Assembly: GCA_041494805.1 (NCBI GenBank)
Contig: JBGQBN010000010.1
Location: 34,022-98,021 of the forward strand
DNA length: 64,000 bases
Direction of reading: 5' to 3'
DNA from: JBGQBN01 sp041494805
GTDB lineage: Bacteria > Acidobacteriota > Terriglobia > Terriglobales > Acidobacteriaceae
The translations under genes and the position numbers were made by a program. The notes below the pieces were generated by a model. That model did not search any database. It was given only the letters and a program-made list of their open reading frames with translations, and was not told where the DNA came from. This document shows positions 23,877 through 32,194 of this stretch, piece after piece. Position 1 is the first letter of the stretch. The number at the start of each line of letters is the position of its first letter.

Positions 23877-24380
23877 ATGGAGCAGTTTTCTCCCGGCGGT
23901 CCGGTGGAGCTGCTACGAAGGGCGGCGTTCGGGCCGGTGCGGTCGGTGGCGGAGTTCTACGTTCCCTTCCGATTGTTTCAAGTAGAAATTCTGAACCGCG
24001 GCAAGCGCGATCAACGTGTGTTGGGCCTGGATGCGGTCAACGGAACGCTTGATCTCTACCACTTCGAGCAGTTGCCGAGCCCCGGCGAAATCATCCATGT
24101 CGAGACCCGCAACTGTCCGCCCGCATTGCTGGACGAAGTGCGGGGTAAGGAACTGGTGGTGGCCAAGGTCCGGCGACTGCTGTTTACTACCGGTTTCTTT
24201 CGGTTGCGGGATTTGCGCATCACCGCAGTGCCGGTCGCGGGAGAGATTTGTATTCCGTACTGGGTTGGATTTCGTGGCCGCGGGGTGCATGCTCGATTTG
24301 CGGTGATGGATGCGGTCCGGCGGCGGCTGGAAGGAGCCAAAGTGCGGCACTTGTTGCAAACCTGGCTGACTTCCATTTGA
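23877..24380 (+). CDS. Conserved hypothetical protein downstream of symporter
   Basis: 167 aa from ATG at 23877, behind GGGAGGA (23866-23872); another in-frame ATG at 23829 would add 16 residues but has only GAGG directly adjoining it. Sequence is beta-rich without signal peptide: AEFYVPFRLFQVEILNRGKR, LGLDAVNGTLDLYHFEQLPS, LVVAKVRRLLFTTGFFRLRD, EICIPYWVGFRGRGVHARFA. The central VEI...D.V.G.LD pattern is seen in acidobacterial proteins of unknown role. Probably cotranscribed with the symporter. Terminator follows. Confidence 0.65.
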   Translation: MEQFSPGGPVELLRRAAFGPVRSVAEFYVPFRLFQVEILNRGKRDQRVLGLDAVNGTLDLYHFEQLPSPGEIIHVETRNCPPALLDEVRGKELVVAKVRRLLFTTGFFRLRDLRITAVPVAGEICIPYWVGFRGRGVHARFAVMDAVRRRLEGAKVRHLLQTWLTSI

Positions 24381-24417
24381 CCTTTTCGGGCTGAGGCCCG
24401 TGTCCAGTGCGCTTGGG

Positions 24418-24440
24418 GCAGGCCTGGAGGCCCGCTTTTT
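24418..24440 (+). terminator. Likely rho-independent terminator
   Basis: Stem GCAGGCC / GGCCCGC (one mismatch) with loop TGGA, then TTTTT at 24436-24440; 38 bp after the preceding stop. The rest of 24441-24659 holds no gene. Confidence 0.55.
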
Positions 24441-24659
24441 CCGGACGATTCGGGCGCTTGAGCCGGCACAATCCGAGACAAACTTCCGGAATGGTCTCGG
24501 ACAACTTGGAACAAGTTCTGTCAATTTTCCGAGTACTTTCGTAACTCACGATTCGGTACTGAGCGAGCTATTCTAAGCCTACCCTCTCCCCAAGGACTAC
24601 GCCTGAGTTTACCCGGTGGAAGACGTGCTTGTTCTTCGCCTGTATGAGGCTAGGAAGAA

Positions 24660-27158
24660 ATGCCCAATAAGATAGGCCGGTTTGAGGTACTCAGCGAAAT
24701 AACGCATTCCGAGATAGGGGCTGTCTTCAAGGCTTCCGATCCGGAGAGCGGGCAGACGGTGGCGCTCAAGACCGTCAAGCTGGAACTGCTCGGGGAGCAG
24801 GCGGCGGCGCTGGTGCAGCGCGTCCTGGAGGAAGCGGAGAGCAGCAAGATCCTCAACAGTCATAACGTCGCTGTGCTTTACGGAGCGGGCGAGATCGAAG
24901 GTCAGTTTGTGGCCTGCGTGGAGTACGTGCAGGGCAACAGCATCGGCACGATGCTGGCGCGCAAAGAGGGATTTTCCATCTGGGATCTCCAGGACATTGC
25001 CCGCCAGACCTGCCAGGGATTGGACCACGCTCACGTACACAAGGTTGTGCACTACAGCCTGGAGCCAGCCAAGGTCATGGTGCAGTGGGACGGCACGGTG
25101 AAGATGCTGGGCTTCGGCACTTCAGCCATAGGCGCGTATGCCTCGCAAGCTTCCGGCCGGGCGCCAGACGCCTTGCATTACACGTCCCCGGAACAGTTAC
25201 GGGGAGATCCCGTCGATGCGCGTTCCAACCTGTTCAGTTTGGGCGCGATTCTCTATGAGATGGTTACGGAGCGTAAGGCTTTTGAGGGAGACGACGCGGA
25301 TCAGGTACGGCAGAGCATCCTGGAAATGACGCCGGTGGCGCCGGACCAGATCAACCGCAAGATCCATCCCGTGCTCAGCCAGGTAATCATGAAAGCGCTG
25401 TCGAAGGCGCCGGAAGAGCGCTATCAATCGGGACAGGAACTGGTCAACGATCTGGAGCGGTGCAAGGAAAGCGCGACCAAGGCAACAGCCGCCAAGAAAC
25501 CGGCGCAGCCGCCGCAGGGGTTGAATGTCCCACAGAAACAGAAGGCCACGCCCGCAGCTAGCACACCGCAGCCGGCCAAAACGGCACTGGCACCCGCTGC
25601 TGCTGCCGCGGCTCCGGTAAAGACCACCGTAGTAAAAGCGAAGGAGAATGCGCCCGCCGCGAGTACTCCAGCACCTGCGGCTAAGGCTGCTGCGGCTGCT
25701 GCGGGATGGCCAGGCGCCGGTTTCACCGCCGCCGGAGGACAAAGAACGCCGAAGCTGGATCCCAGCGCGCAATTCATCAGCAACTGCGTGAAAGCTTCGG
25801 TCGAGGCTCTAACCCAGGAAGAGACCACGATGTCCGCCGCTGCGCCGGCGGAGGCAGAGGTTGAGGCGCCAAGAATCCCAGTGGATCCCATGATGGACGA
25901 GAGCAGAGGCGCCGGCTCGGGAGGTCGGAGCTTCTCCGAAATTGATGAGTTGCCACCGCTGAAGGAGATTTACATTGCGCCTCCGTCCCCTCCGCCGGCT
26001 TCGGCCCCGGAGCTGCCGCAAGAACCGTCTGCGACTCTTTTCATGGCTCCGGCTGCTCCGGAAAAGCCAAAAGTACAGCCTCGCGAGGTGGCCAAGAAGG
26101 CGGTCAAGGAAATCAAGAAGACTCCGCCCAAACTGTTCATGTATTCCATCGCCGGGGCGGTCGGCATCATTCTGATGGTGGTGGTGGGAATCGCGTTCCA
26201 CATCCATTCCGAGAATGCGGATGATGACAGCGCTCCGGTGCAGTCTGCCGCTCCGGCCTCGACCGTGCCGCCGCAGCAGGATACGGCCAAAACTCAGGCG
26301 GCCGCAGCGGCCCGGGCACCGGCGCCGGCTTCGGCTCCGGTGCAAGTTGCGCCGGAACCAGTAACCACGGAAGCCGCTCCCATATCGGTGAAGTCGAAGT
26401 ACAGCAAACGCAATGGCAAGACGCCGGCTCCGGCTCCCGCTATCATCCCGGGACAACTGACCATCAATTCGACTCCGGAGGGCGCGCAGGTCCACGTGGA
26501 TGGGCGCCTGGATGCCAGTTGGGTCACGCCTTTCAACCTGACGGGCTTGACACCCGGCCAACACACGGTAAGCGTAAGCAAGCCGGGGTATGGAGTGGAG
26601 ACCCGGAACATTGACGTGGCTTCGGGGAGCAAGTCGTTCCTCGTGGTCCAGTTGGCACAACTCGGAGCCAGCGTTTCCGTGACCAGCGAACCGCCCGGCG
26701 CGGCTGTCATCATGGACGGCAAGGACACAGGACGGGTGACACCAACGCAGATTTCGGTGGACAAGCCCGGCAACCACACTTTCGTGATCAGGAAGCAAGG
26801 TTACCTCGAGGAGATCACGTCGGCGAACGTGCAAGCCGGCCAGACCTTGCGCTTGGCTCCCGCGCTGCGGCCGTTGGGCAACACCAACGAGATCAAGACC
26901 GTGGGTAAGTTCAAGAAGATGTTTGGGGGCGGGGACACGGCCGGAATGGGCACACTAAGCATTAAGACCCAGCCGAAGGGCGCTCAGATCGCAGTCAACA
27001 ACCGGGTCCTCGACAAAGGCTCCCCGGTGGAGTTCTACCTGAATCCGGGCAACTACGTGATCGATATCACGCTTTCCGGGTACAAGAGCATTCATCGCGT
27101 AATCAATGTAGACAAGGGCAACAAGGTCGCGATGGACGAGAGCTTGGAACGGGAATAG
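24660..27158 (+). CDS. Transmembrane pseudokinase with three PEGA domains
   Basis: 832 aa. Residues 7-270 have a Ser/Thr kinase fold (VALK Lys37, HYTSPEQL before DARSNLFSLGAILYEMVTER), but the catalytic HRD motif is HYS (131-133), the DFG is GFG (151-153) and the Gly-rich loop is THSEIGAVFKA, so phosphotransfer is unlikely. Residues about 275-485 are an Ala/Pro/Lys-rich linker. TM about 490-512 (LFMYSIAGAVGIILMVVVGI). After a second Ala/Pro linker come three PEGA domains at about 598, 669 and 763 (STPEGAQVHVDG, SEPPGAAVIMDG, TQPKGAQIAVNN). Probably a scaffold or sensor linking the periplasm to the cytoplasm. A strong terminator follows. Confidence 0.88.
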   Translation: MPNKIGRFEVLSEITHSEIGAVFKASDPESGQTVALKTVKLELLGEQAAALVQRVLEEAESSKILNSHNVAVLYGAGEIEGQFVACVEYVQGNSIGTMLARKEGFSIWDLQDIARQTCQGLDHAHVHKVVHYSLEPAKVMVQWDGTVKMLGFGTSAIGAYASQASGRAPDALHYTSPEQLRGDPVDARSNLFSLGAILYEMVTERKAFEGDDADQVRQSILEMTPVAPDQINRKIHPVLSQVIMKALSKAPEERYQSGQELVNDLERCKESATKATAAKKPAQPPQGLNVPQKQKATPAASTPQPAKTALAPAAAAAAPVKTTVVKAKENAPAASTPAPAAKAAAAAAGWPGAGFTAAGGQRTPKLDPSAQFISNCVKASVEALTQEETTMSAAAPAEAEVEAPRIPVDPMMDESRGAGSGGRSFSEIDELPPLKEIYIAPPSPPPASAPELPQEPSATLFMAPAAPEKPKVQPREVAKKAVKEIKKTPPKLFMYSIAGAVGIILMVVVGIAFHIHSENADDDSAPVQSAAPASTVPPQQDTAKTQAAAAARAPAPASAPVQVAPEPVTTEAAPISVKSKYSKRNGKTPAPAPAIIPGQLTINSTPEGAQVHVDGRLDASWVTPFNLTGLTPGQHTVSVSKPGYGVETRNIDVASGSKSFLVVQLAQLGASVSVTSEPPGAAVIMDGKDTGRVTPTQISVDKPGNHTFVIRKQGYLEEITSANVQAGQTLRLAPALRPLGNTNEIKTVGKFKKMFGGGDTAGMGTLSIKTQPKGAQIAVNNRVLDKGSPVEFYLNPGNYVIDITLSGYKSIHRVINVDKGNKVAMDESLERE

Positions 27159-27213
27159 CTGTATTCGCCGGTCGTCAGGTGTCGGTCGTCAGGTTTTCTT
27201 ACCCAAGACTTAA

Positions 27214-27245
27214 AGACCCGCTTCCAGTGGAAGCGGGTCTTGTTG
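27214..27245 (+). terminator. Rho-independent terminator of the pseudokinase gene
   Basis: Perfect 12-bp stem AGACCCGCTTCC (27214-27225) / GGAAGCGGGTCT (27229-27240), loop AGT, then TTGTTGTC-type T-rich tail. It could also serve the opposite strand. Confidence 0.8.
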
Positions 27246-27256
27246 TCTGGACTCGG

Positions 27257-27590
27257 CTACTTGTTCTCGCCGTGGTAGAGGATCGCGGTAACGGCGTTGT
27301 CTCCGTGCTGCCGCGTGAAAAACGCGCGAGGGTGTTTGAGATTATTCATGGTGCCGGGCATGGCGAATGGGGACGTGCTACCCACTGAGAGGTGCAGGCC
27401 TGTGGGTTCGTTGTCGCCCTCTTTTCTGGAAACCTTCGGCGCCCGCGTCGAGGTAGCCGGCGTCAATCTGTGACGACAGATCCCGTCCCAGGGCCACGAA
27501 CCGGAGGGCAGGCGACCCATCAATGGGAAATGCCCAGATCGAATCCACATTGTTGGACAATTGCGGTCTCTGGCAACCCCTGCAGAAGTG
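27257..27590 (-). pseudogene. C-terminal relic of a PhoX-like (DUF839) protein
   Basis: Two minus-strand frames together spell the end of a PhoX/DUF839-type protein: NNVDSIWAFPIDG and LRFVALGRDLSSQIDAGY in one frame, then KEGDNEPTGLHLSVGS and AFFTRQHGDNAVTAI in the next. The shift falls in an AAAA run near 27425-27435, consistent with a 1-nt insertion. Upstream of 27590 the frame stops and the next gene's leader begins, so the first several hundred codons of such a protein are missing. Family assignment rests on the GDNExTG and QHGDN motifs and is moderate. Confidence 0.5.
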
Positions 27591-27626
27591 TTAGACTTTC
27601 AGGTTTTCTGGTGGAGGAGAGTTGTC

Positions 27627-28475
27627 ATGGACATCCGGCGCGTGGGAGTGGTGGGTGCGGGGACGATGGGCAACGGCATCGCCCACGTCTTTGCCCGCAG
27701 CGGCTACCTGGTGGTGCTGTGCGATGTGGAACAGCGCTTTCTCGATCGCGCGCTGGAGACCATCGGCAAGAATCTCGATCGCGAGGTGGCCAAAAACAAG
27801 ATCACGGCCGACGACAAAGCTGCAACGTTGAAGCGCATCGAACCAGTGCTGCAACGGTCGAAACTGGCGGGCTGCGATGTGGTGGTGGAAGCAGCTACCG
27901 AGAAATTCGAAATCAAGGCAGAGATTTTCCGTGACCTCGACGTGACCTGCCGCCCGGAAATTGTCCTGGCATCGAACACGTCTTCCATTTCCATCACCAG
28001 GCTGGGGGCGCTGACCAAGCGTCCGGAGAAAGTCGTCGGGATGCATTTCTTCAATCCGGTGCCGGTGATGAAGTTGGTGGAAGTGATCCGCGGCCTGGCT
28101 ACTTCGAACGAGACCTTTCAGACTGTGCGTGAGCTGGCGCTGAAGCTGGAGAAAACGCCGGTTGAGGTGAACGACGCGCCCGGCTTCGTTTCCAACCGGG
28201 TGCTGATGCCGCTATTGAACGAGGCCATGTACGCGGTGATGGAGGGCGTGGCCACTCCCGAGGCGGTGGACGAAGTCTTTAAGCTGGGCATGGCGCATCC
28301 CATGGGCCCGCTTACCTTGGCGGATTTCATCGGGCTGGATGTGTGTCTCGACATCATGCGGGTGCTGCAGGATGGTTTGGGAGATCCCAAGTACCGGCCG
28401 TGTCCGCTGTTGATCAAGATGGTGGACGCGGGCTGGCTGGGTAGGAAGAGCGGGCGGGGCTTTTACAAATACTAG
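27627..28475 (+). CDS. 3-hydroxybutyryl-CoA dehydrogenase
   Basis: 282 aa, the usual length of stand-alone HBD. Oxidises (S)-3-hydroxybutanoyl-CoA with NAD(P)+, in fatty-acid or butanoate/PHB metabolism. N-terminal Rossmann motif GVVGAGTMGNGIAHVFARSG. Catalytic His region GMHFFNPVPVMKLVEVIRG, then VNDAPGFVSNRVLMPLLNEA and HPMGPLTLADFIGLDVCLDI in the C-terminal domain. Start at 27627 behind GGAGGAGA. Its leader contains the end of the PhoX-like relic on the other strand. Confidence 0.93.
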   Translation: MDIRRVGVVGAGTMGNGIAHVFARSGYLVVLCDVEQRFLDRALETIGKNLDREVAKNKITADDKAATLKRIEPVLQRSKLAGCDVVVEAATEKFEIKAEIFRDLDVTCRPEIVLASNTSSISITRLGALTKRPEKVVGMHFFNPVPVMKLVEVIRGLATSNETFQTVRELALKLEKTPVEVNDAPGFVSNRVLMPLLNEAMYAVMEGVATPEAVDEVFKLGMAHPMGPLTLADFIGLDVCLDIMRVLQDGLGDPKYRPCPLLIKMVDAGWLGRKSGRGFYKY

Positions 28476-28480
28476 TCGTC

Positions 28481-28502
28481 GAGACGTTGCTAGCAACGCC
28501 TC
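28481..28502. repeat. Short palindromic repeat, copy 1
   Basis: GAGACGTTGC TA GCAACGCCTC, a 10-bp inverted repeat with one mismatch, directly after the HBD stop. Nearly identical to copy 2 at 28936. Confidence 0.6.
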
Positions 28503-28570
28503 AGGGAGTGGCAGCAAGCTGCGTCGCTATACCAGACTGGCGCTTTCCGATAACTGCTGAAGATAAGCTC

Positions 28571-28933
28571 ATGTCTCAGCCTCAAACGAACCGGAGCGAT
28601 ACTGCCATCTACCTTCTCGGTGGCCTTCTTGGCCTCGGCGCGGGACTTCTGGACGTGAAGGTCGGAGACCTGCTGTTCACTGCGCTGGCTGTGCTTGCCT
28701 CCACCATGTTGCTGGGAGCGCTGCGTCCGAACAAGCCGTGGCGCTGGATGCCGATGATTGCAACCTTTGTGCCCATCGTGCGGTTGCTGGCCTTCCTGTT
28801 TCTGACCGAGAGGCCCGACCGGGCGCAGATCTACGAGTCGTTGCTGGAACTTCTTCCCGCCGCCGTGGGCGCGTATGGCGGTGCGCTGGGGCGAGGCGTA
28901 GTCAACAACATCCTGGGGAAGAAATTAGGGTAA
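28571..28933 (+). CDS. Small membrane protein, unknown
   Basis: 120 aa from ATG at 28571. Three hydrophobic helices: AIYLLGGLLGLGAGLLDVKV, LLFTALAVLASTMLLGALRP, WMPMIATFVPIVRLLAFLFL. C-terminal amphipathic part (LLELLPAAVGAYGGALGRGV) resembles a short Gly-rich tail. No family recognised. It sits between two copies of a palindromic repeat. Confidence 0.65.
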   Translation: MSQPQTNRSDTAIYLLGGLLGLGAGLLDVKVGDLLFTALAVLASTMLLGALRPNKPWRWMPMIATFVPIVRLLAFLFLTERPDRAQIYESLLELLPAAVGAYGGALGRGVVNNILGKKLG

Positions 28934-28935
28934 CG

Positions 28936-28957
28936 GAGACGTTGCCAGCAACGTCTC
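28936..28957. repeat. Short palindromic repeat, copy 2
   Basis: GAGACGTTGC CA GCAACGTCTC, perfect 10-bp inverted repeat, two bases after the stop of the small membrane protein. REP-like; could act as a transcript end. Confidence 0.65.
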
Positions 28958-29041
28958 TACGGCGTCTCCCCATACCTTCGGGTGCAAGCTTAACCAGAAA
29001 GTTACTCCCGTTTCCACAGTAGGAGCGAGTATGCTCGGCCC

Positions 29042-29845
29042 ATGGGAGTGTCCGTCTCGGTGCTGGCCAGCGGCAGCCGGGGAAATAGTGCGATCATTTG
29101 CAGTTCGCGCACCAAGATTCTCGTGGACGCGGGAATCTCTTGCCGCGAGACTTTCAAACGCATGAAGGCCGCCGGCGACGATCCACACTCGCTGTCTGCC
29201 ATCCTGATTACGCACGAGCACTCCGACCATGTTTACGGCCTGGCCGTGCTGGCCCGGAAACTCAACATTCCTGTCTTCATGACCGGGGCAACACACCAGG
29301 CATGGGCGAAGGCGATGCGTGACGCCGACGGGGAACGGCCCGAGTTGGCCAAGCTCGAACGGTTTTATTCCGGGCACGGCTTCCACATCGGAGATTTTGC
29401 GGTCATGCCGTTTACCATCCCCCACGATGCCGCCGATCCGGTGGGATTCACCTTCCACGCCGAAGGCTTAAAGGTGGGCATCGCCACCGATCTGGGATAC
29501 TTGCCGGCCAGCGTATGTCACCAGCTGCAGGGCTGTGACTTGCTGGTGATCGAGTCCAATCATGACCTGGAGATGCTGCGCATCGGACCCTACCCCTGGT
29601 CGGTCAAGCAGCGGGTGATGAGCCGGGTGGGACACCTTTCCAATGAGGCCCTCGCGGAATTCTTTGCCAACGATTATGATGGAAGCGCATCATACATAGT
29701 GCTGGCGCATCTTTCCGAGCAGAATAACCATCCTGAACGTGCCCGGGGGGTTGCAGAGCAGGCTTTGGGCCCGCGTCAAGACCTACTTCGCAACCGGGTG
29801 CTGTTGGCAACGCAGTCGGAGCCGATGGAAGCGATTCGGCTGTAG
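29042..29845 (+). CDS. MBL-fold metallohydrolase, WalJ/YycJ-like
   Basis: 267 aa metallo-beta-lactamase fold. Metal-binding motif THEHSDH (HxHxDH), preceded by LASGSRGNSAIICSSRTKIL with the typical GSRGN turn, IPHDAADPVGFTF and DLLVIESNHDLEML. SRVGHLSNEALAEFF and AHLSEQNNHPE near the C-terminus match the YycJ/WalJ subgroup of putative exonucleases. The last ~20 residues are a less conserved tail. A metal-dependent nuclease role is inferred from the family. Confidence 0.9.
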   Translation: MGVSVSVLASGSRGNSAIICSSRTKILVDAGISCRETFKRMKAAGDDPHSLSAILITHEHSDHVYGLAVLARKLNIPVFMTGATHQAWAKAMRDADGERPELAKLERFYSGHGFHIGDFAVMPFTIPHDAADPVGFTFHAEGLKVGIATDLGYLPASVCHQLQGCDLLVIESNHDLEMLRIGPYPWSVKQRVMSRVGHLSNEALAEFFANDYDGSASYIVLAHLSEQNNHPERARGVAEQALGPRQDLLRNRVLLATQSEPMEAIRL

Positions 29846-29851
29846 TGCAGT

Positions 29852-30292
29852 ATGAGTGAGTGCGTTGATCCCATCGTAGGCAAGATCCTGGCGGGCTGGC
29901 GCTATGACATTTCCGGCCTGGCGCCCGAAATGCGCGGCGATTACGAAGAGCACCTCGCGGGCTGCGAACGCTGCCACAGCCGCCAGCGGTTGCATCGTAC
30001 CATTGACGTTTCATTAATCGCTCTGGCGTCGGTTTCCGGGGGACTGTTTTTGCTCGCCTTTGGCGTGATCCGCCACTTCGGCCCGCGTCACGCCTTCTGG
30101 CTGGAATTGGCGGCGCTGGCGGGGTTTGCGCTTTCGGCTTTGATCTGGCTGGTGGTGGCGGTGGCGACTCCCGCGCCCATGACCGTCGTGGACGTGGCCC
30201 GGCTGGGGGCGCGCCGGGTACACGACAGGCTGCCTGCGGAAATCCGCGACCGGCTGCCCGAGGAACTGCGGTTGAAGATTACGGGATCGTAA
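29852..30292 (+). CDS. Zinc-finger (zf-HC2-like) two-helix membrane protein
   Basis: 146 aa. N-terminal HxxxCxxC site (EEHLAGCERCHS), as in anti-sigma-factor-like zf-HC2 proteins, then two helices (VSLIALASVSGGLFLLAFGV and FWLELAALAGFALSALIWLV), and a cytosolic or periplasmic amphipathic tail (VHDRLPAEIRDRLPEELRLK). Starts 6 bp after the metallohydrolase, so likely an operon. No sigma factor gene is adjacent, so an anti-sigma role is unsupported. Confidence 0.7.
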   Translation: MSECVDPIVGKILAGWRYDISGLAPEMRGDYEEHLAGCERCHSRQRLHRTIDVSLIALASVSGGLFLLAFGVIRHFGPRHAFWLELAALAGFALSALIWLVVAVATPAPMTVVDVARLGARRVHDRLPAEIRDRLPEELRLKITGS

Positions 30293-30315
30293 TTTCCACG
30301 GTTAATTCTGCGTTC

Positions 30316-30675
30316 ATGAAGCTTGCCTCTAAAATGCTTGTGCTTCTGCTGCTGGCCGCGCTGATTCCGTCGGCCAACGCTCAAATGCTTCCGTGGACAG
30401 TTCCTAATTCCGCTGCTCCGGGGCCCGCCGGCTGTCATGAGCACGGCCCCAAGCCTGCCGCTCCCCAGCCCGTCAGTTATCGCTGCTGCCAGGTTGGACA
30501 CAAAGCCGCGATCCTCCAGGCATCCTGGACTCCGCCGTCATCGTCTGGCCACTCCTTGTCTTTTTCATCGCCCGCGATTGAGGTGAAGCTTGCAGCGGTT
30601 GCGGGTTTGATCGACGACTTCGAAAGTCTTTCCGCATCGGTCAGCCCGCCCGGTGCAGTCCCTCTTCGCATCTGA
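30316..30675 (+). CDS. Small exported Cys/His protein
   Basis: 119 aa with signal peptide MKLASKMLVLLLLAALIPSA and cleavage near NAQ. The mature part has clustered potential metal ligands: GCHEHGPK, then SYRCCQVGHKAAILQASW, and is otherwise Pro/Ser-rich. It stands immediately upstream of a Met/His-rich outer-membrane protein gene, on the same strand. A role in periplasmic metal (copper-type) handling is a guess from composition. Not assigned to a family. Confidence 0.65.
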   Translation: MKLASKMLVLLLLAALIPSANAQMLPWTVPNSAAPGPAGCHEHGPKPAAPQPVSYRCCQVGHKAAILQASWTPPSSSGHSLSFSSPAIEVKLAAVAGLIDDFESLSASVSPPGAVPLRI

Positions 30676-30773
30676 TCGCAACCTATTTCCCAGCCCATAG
30701 ACGGCTCTGGAGTTCGTCGAAGGGCGCTCTCCCGGAGTAGCGGCAAATTATTCTTCTGATGGAGAGGTGTGGA

Positions 30774-32078
30774 GTGCGATTAGCGGTGTTGTGTTTTTTT
30801 GCGGGACTAGTCTTAACGTGTTCATCCCAGGCCCAGGAGTCCGACCACAGCGTTGACATGTCTGGGCAGAACCAATGCCAGCAGGCGATGCCGGGCATGG
30901 ACACTCACGGTGCAGCGCCATCGTCCTTGCCTTCTCCCCATGCGGGCTCGGGCACTGGCTGGCAACCCGCGTCCGTCCCGGCACACCTGTGGATGACCAC
31001 TCACGGCGGGTGGGACCTGATGGCGCATGGCGCACTTTTCCTTACTTACAACCAGCAAGGCGGGCCGCGGGGTGCAGGCAAAGCGGAGTCGGTGAATTAT
31101 CTGATGTTCATGGAGCAGCATCGGCTGGGCTCGGGCACGCTGCTGTTTCGCCAGATGTTTTCTGCAGAATCGTTAACTTCGCCCCATCCGGGATTTCCTG
31201 AAATTTTCCAGACAGGAGAGACCTACCACGGACAAGCATTGCTCGATCACCAGCATCCCCACAACGTGTTTGGGGAACTTTCCATGTTGTACACGCTACC
31301 CCTTACAGGCAAAGTTTCATGGCTCTTCTATGGAGGGCCGGCGGCCGAGCCGGCGCTGGGGCCGGTCGCCTACATTCATCGTGAGTCAGCGTCGGAGAAT
31401 CCCGCCGCGCCTCTGAGCCATCATATGCAGGATTCGACTCATACGAGCTTCGGAGTGGTCACGACCGGCATCGTCGTTGACCGTTTCAAGCTGGAGGCTT
31501 CGGCCTTCAACGCCCACGAACCCGACGAAGATCGCTGGGACATTCAGCTGGCAGCTCTCAATTCCTGGTCGGTTCGCCTGAGTGCCGCGCCCACGCGCAA
31601 CTGGGTGGCGCAGTACAGCTACGGGCGGCTCGAGCATCCCGAGGCGCTGGAGCCGGGCAGCGAACGCCGGCAGACCGCGTCCATCGAATACAACCAGCCG
31701 TTTGCGAAAGGGAACTGGGCGACCTCGTTCATTTGGGGGCGTAAGCGCAAGGGACTGGACAATTCGATCCAGAACAGCTACCTGCTGGAATCGACGGTGA
31801 ACTTCCACCGCCGCAATTATGCCTACAGCCGTCTGGAACTGGTGGACAAAGACGAGCTCTTTCCCGACGACCCGGCCCGTCCTTCCTTCCGCATCGGCGC
31901 CTACACCTTCGGCGGGGTGCGCGATCTGGTGCAAAACACGCATTGGCAGCTGGGTCTCGGCGCGGATGTGACGTTTTATTCCAAACCGATTGCGCTGGAT
32001 CCGGTCTATGGAGTTGATCCAGTGTCCTTTCATGTATTCGTGCGCTTGCGGCCAGGACTGAGCCAGCACGGACACTAG
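30774..32078 (+). CDS. Predicted outer-membrane beta-barrel protein with Met/His-rich N-terminus
   Basis: 434 aa from GTG at 30774; GGAGAGG at 30761-30767 sits 6 nt before it, and the ATG at 30759 overlaps that site. Signal peptide (RLAVLCFFAGLVLTCSSQAQ), then a Met/His/Gln-rich segment (VDMSGQNQCQQAMPGMDTHG). The remainder alternates hydrophobic and polar residues like barrel strands (LMAHGALFLTYNQQGG, NWVAQYSYGRLEHPEAL, WATSFIWGRKRKG, HWQLGLGADVTFYSKP) and ends in a typical aromatic strand (VSFHVFVRLRPG). HQHPHNVFGELS is a His cluster. Similar barrels occur near copper-resistance genes; metal link is inference. Confidence 0.75.
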   Translation: MRLAVLCFFAGLVLTCSSQAQESDHSVDMSGQNQCQQAMPGMDTHGAAPSSLPSPHAGSGTGWQPASVPAHLWMTTHGGWDLMAHGALFLTYNQQGGPRGAGKAESVNYLMFMEQHRLGSGTLLFRQMFSAESLTSPHPGFPEIFQTGETYHGQALLDHQHPHNVFGELSMLYTLPLTGKVSWLFYGGPAAEPALGPVAYIHRESASENPAAPLSHHMQDSTHTSFGVVTTGIVVDRFKLEASAFNAHEPDEDRWDIQLAALNSWSVRLSAAPTRNWVAQYSYGRLEHPEALEPGSERRQTASIEYNQPFAKGNWATSFIWGRKRKGLDNSIQNSYLLESTVNFHRRNYAYSRLELVDKDELFPDDPARPSFRIGAYTFGGVRDLVQNTHWQLGLGADVTFYSKPIALDPVYGVDPVSFHVFVRLRPGLSQHGH

Positions 32079-32194
32079 ATCGGCCGGGCTATCGCTGACT
32101 TCGGCACCTCGTGGGTTTCAACTTGCGCGTGTTTTTCGGCCCACGCCGTCCAGCCAATGCGATAGGCTGAGAAAGAACTTTCCCGGAGGCACCT

